A stretch of 23,092 nucleotides of DNA from a virus. Shown one piece after another: positions 22,301 to 23,092 of this stretch; the stretch's first letter is position 1, and every line of letters starts with the position of its first letter. The stretch spans positions 62,409-85,500 of IMG/VR virus record IMGVR_UViG_3300030085_003915; one strand, written 5' to 3'. Both the position numbers and the translations under genes were made by a program. The notes below the pieces were generated by a model. It was given only the letters and a program-made list of their open reading frames with translations. It was not told where the DNA came from and made no database searches.

Positions 22301-22858
22301 TCCATTTATTAAATCTTCATTCAATGTACCATCCGAGTTTGTAATTGGTAACATCTGTGGTTTATCTGGTCCATCAAAACCCCAACCAAATTCAATTAAA
22401 ACTGACCTACCATGTTTTAAAAAGAATGGTTTAAATTTTTGTAATTCTTCCCAACTCCAACAAGTCCAACTGATAGATGTTTTTCTCGTAGCACCGATTT
22501 TCATACCACCACCAGCATACTCAACATTTACATCCTTTATTCCTGCCAATGGTCTTTTATTAATATTCTTATCATCTTCAGGTCCGTTTCTTGGCCCATA
22601 TATGTCCATTCCATGTTGTAATGTGTTGTCCACTTCCTCTCCACCACTCAGTATAATTGGTTTACCATCAGCAGTTAACATTGATACCATTCTCAAGAAA
22701 ACACTTCTTGTGAACATATAATTAGATTGTTTTGGATCTCCTCCGTCATCCGATAGAGTTTCTCCGATGTTAAATGTATTCGTGCCTTTGTCGAGAAAAC
22801 GCATTTTCTTGAGTAGAGTTTTTTGTATGGGTTTTAATATTGGACTAAAGGTAATCAT
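19370..22858 (-). CDS. Large baseplate hub-like structural protein, 1162 aa
   Basis: The longest gene in the window. Near residues 105-150 it has GMKIGATRKTSISWTCWSWE and ELQKFKPFFLKHGRSVLIEF followed by GWG, a domain that I associate with baseplate or hub proteins of marine T4-like phages. A long middle part continues without recognised enzyme motifs. A coiled-coil segment (about 835-885, DKIADDLAKAEEEAKEKKKN) follows. Near 950-1010 a block reads PIDFEIEIDGTGGIFPGNSF, then HSSYLPKSYMDKMCFQAIGA and TTIKGQMRVAGYP, which resembles the barrel/hub domain of late-control-D/gp27-like proteins. A repetitive PE/T-rich tail ends the protein. It follows a gp53-like gene with a TAG-ATG junction. The hub role is inferred from the domain pattern and neighbours. 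Confidence 0.75.
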   Translation of the reverse strand: MITFSPILKPIQKTLLKKMRFLDKGTNTFNIGETLSDDGGDPKQSNYMFTRSVFLRMVSMLTADGKPIILSGGEEVDNTLQHGMDIYGPRNGPEDDKNINKRPLAGIKDVNVEYAGGGMKIGATRKTSISWTCWSWEELQKFKPFFLKHGRSVLIEFGWGFDGPDKPQMLPITNSDGTLNEDLINGTGTNSKTLQEYLPDFIIEQKGHYDAVLGTISNFEFSVNETGGFDCTTELVSLGVNTLNKMREPESMKGRLSELPIAAPEEGFWWWSKDKAILGAQINDKNPYYNFVAYMKSFEGHLHLNAINSKGTIAYLLGNDEPYCTWGWFEDNVLSRFVGQIESKKSKIVTEFRSLETQYDNDGNPLDEPKPVQVNASKDIIAIDYSPKGWFFAQGGDDPEASFKNEENSVLIPGMKVYTKYEQGFDYSLKQWFASLATIDAEMGDFKLMFGPPYVQESNRGTGKWIGKGWKDGTPWEVYWKETFLGSKDAKWNYEGSYFRKWLNEDGDKGTIRNVYFGHEFLTECFVGASTIADGVEAVWNKFSNAYGGIYDFGIHFDDKEGRLMIKDQGFTQKRVEKVLENKSTNRGYDLEGEETQPGLFVFPVWEKNSLVISQNLNAKLPSRMQIAALYGNNQLEFGDGEINGHKDWGAMALGKAEMATDRKDQQDRMLQDILMGEVDHPFKRHSHPHNNSEATQHKPFTFGNASADDNKPLQWKIGPTPDTTTIYEDLGANSLSWTDIAGQLAIIGGAGALTGGVGAVAAAAIIANSDYEALTSGLNTENDEYGWGRGINEILNDQLTQEYTERLKRAYGKIDTTGMTEEEAEEAKKEFDDKIADDLAKAEEEAKEKKKNFRKAGEGYLEVFMVDEVQRQEENARYQDEYYPKVKAEYRGIMQQILLNDNGGVLKVTDPLIPIDFEIEIDGTGGIFPGNSFHSSYLPKSYMDKMCFQAIGASHKIDSTGWTTTIKGQMRVAGYPKRKTNNMDYKYDTEVPTYNTFQPQGEYQIPFGDPQPEDDDSPPATTLNMDPMKPKPIGGYTPITTTAVDNTGIQATTNIDDPALDTFEKKVYQAKETDEGSGLYKINSGNVYNQSDINQGTSVFVGRLGEDYDAGSRTVRTPTGQIKIEDVKNTGPGLYDATKDKPFIWRVSDPGEDDSWWRQKW

Positions 22859-23092
22859 CTAATATGCCAAGTCTCTTAAATCATTTAAAATTGATTCTGT
22901 TTCCGTTGGTATTCTAATTTGTTTATTAACATCCAATCCGATGTGTGCCGAATCTAAGTTATTTGCTTTTGCAATAATCCACCATAACGAAACATCATTA
23001 TAGTACTTGTAAGCCAGATTGTCTAATCTATCACCAAAACGAGGATAAATAAAAATATCACTATCACGGATTGGGATTTTTGGGTATAGGGT
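22859..23092 (-). CDS. 53: Baseplate wedge protein, gp53-like, LysM type (5' end cut by window edge)
   Basis: Only the last 77 residues are in the window. They read YPKIPIRDSDIFIYPRFGDR, then LDNLAYKYYNDVSLWWIIAK and ANNL, ending with VNKQIRIPTE and DLRDLAY. The GDRLDNLAYKYYxDxxLWWxIAxANN pattern and IRIP finish are typical of a phage LysM-like domain and of gp53-type baseplate wedge proteins. The frame is open to the edge. The stop TAG directly touches the ATG of the hub-like gene. Confidence 0.8.
   Translation of the reverse strand, partial: TLYPKIPIRDSDIFIYPRFGDRLDNLAYKYYNDVSLWWIIAKANNLDSAHIGLDVNKQIRIPTETESILNDLRDLAY

Noticed and set aside
22251-22721. 156-codon open frame on the plus strand
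   Set aside because: Antisense shadow of the hub-like gene, with a composition typical of reverse translation of a structural protein.
1-23092. CRISPR array, insertion sequence or integrase attachment site
   Set aside because: No regularly spaced repeats, transposase or integrase motifs were seen on either strand.

Overview
The window reads as a piece of a large lytic tailed phage (T4-like myovirus, probably marine). Every gene I can support lies on the minus strand, so transcription runs from the right end to the left end. Genes are tightly packed with TAATG, ATGA and 8-nt overlaps. Strong AAGGAG or AAAGGG ribosome sites and TTGACT/TATATT promoters are frequent. The last gene is a TonB-dependent receptor of the type found in Bacteroidota, Marinimicrobia and relatives, which hints at an FCB-group host. 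The E. coli-like promoters and strong Shine-Dalgarno sites fit typical Bacteroidota poorly, so a Marinimicrobia-like host is my low-confidence inference.

Right to left, in transcription order. (1) 23092-18577: baseplate genes: the end of a gp53-like LysM wedge protein, a 1162-aa hub-like protein and a 260-aa neighbour. (2) 18527-12090: flavin-dependent thymidylate synthase ThyX, glucosamine-6-phosphate deaminase NagB and a PIG-L/LmbE-type deacetylase in an overlapping cluster; then a short divergent family-A DNA polymerase, a 677-aa protein of unknown role, a 143-aa unknown, and a glycoside hydrolase family 6 (cellulase-fold) enzyme with all its acidic catalytic motifs. (3) 12070-10216: small unknown proteins in short units, three of them behind near-identical sigma70-type promoters. 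(4) 10215-9333: almost 900 bases without a convincing gene. It holds a candidate freestanding structured RNA of about 580 nt with its own promoter and intrinsic terminator, and upstream of it a second structured stretch with a tRNA-like T-loop. (5) 9332-2393: a small ORF, then the replication/recombination block: gp32 SSB, UvsX/RecA recombinase, RNase H-type 5' exonuclease, a small basic protein, DnaB/gp41 helicase and a B12-dependent class II ribonucleotide reductase. (6) 2308-2: the TonB-dependent receptor, which runs off the left edge.

Much of the set serves DNA synthesis: NrdJ and ThyX supply dNTPs, and helicase, SSB, recombinase and flap exonuclease replicate and repair. The accessory genes are what stand out: an outer-membrane receptor, an amino-sugar deacetylase/deaminase pair and a GH6 glycosidase suggest that the phage handles host surface or sugar metabolism. 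The unexplained large RNA is the best candidate for an undescribed element.
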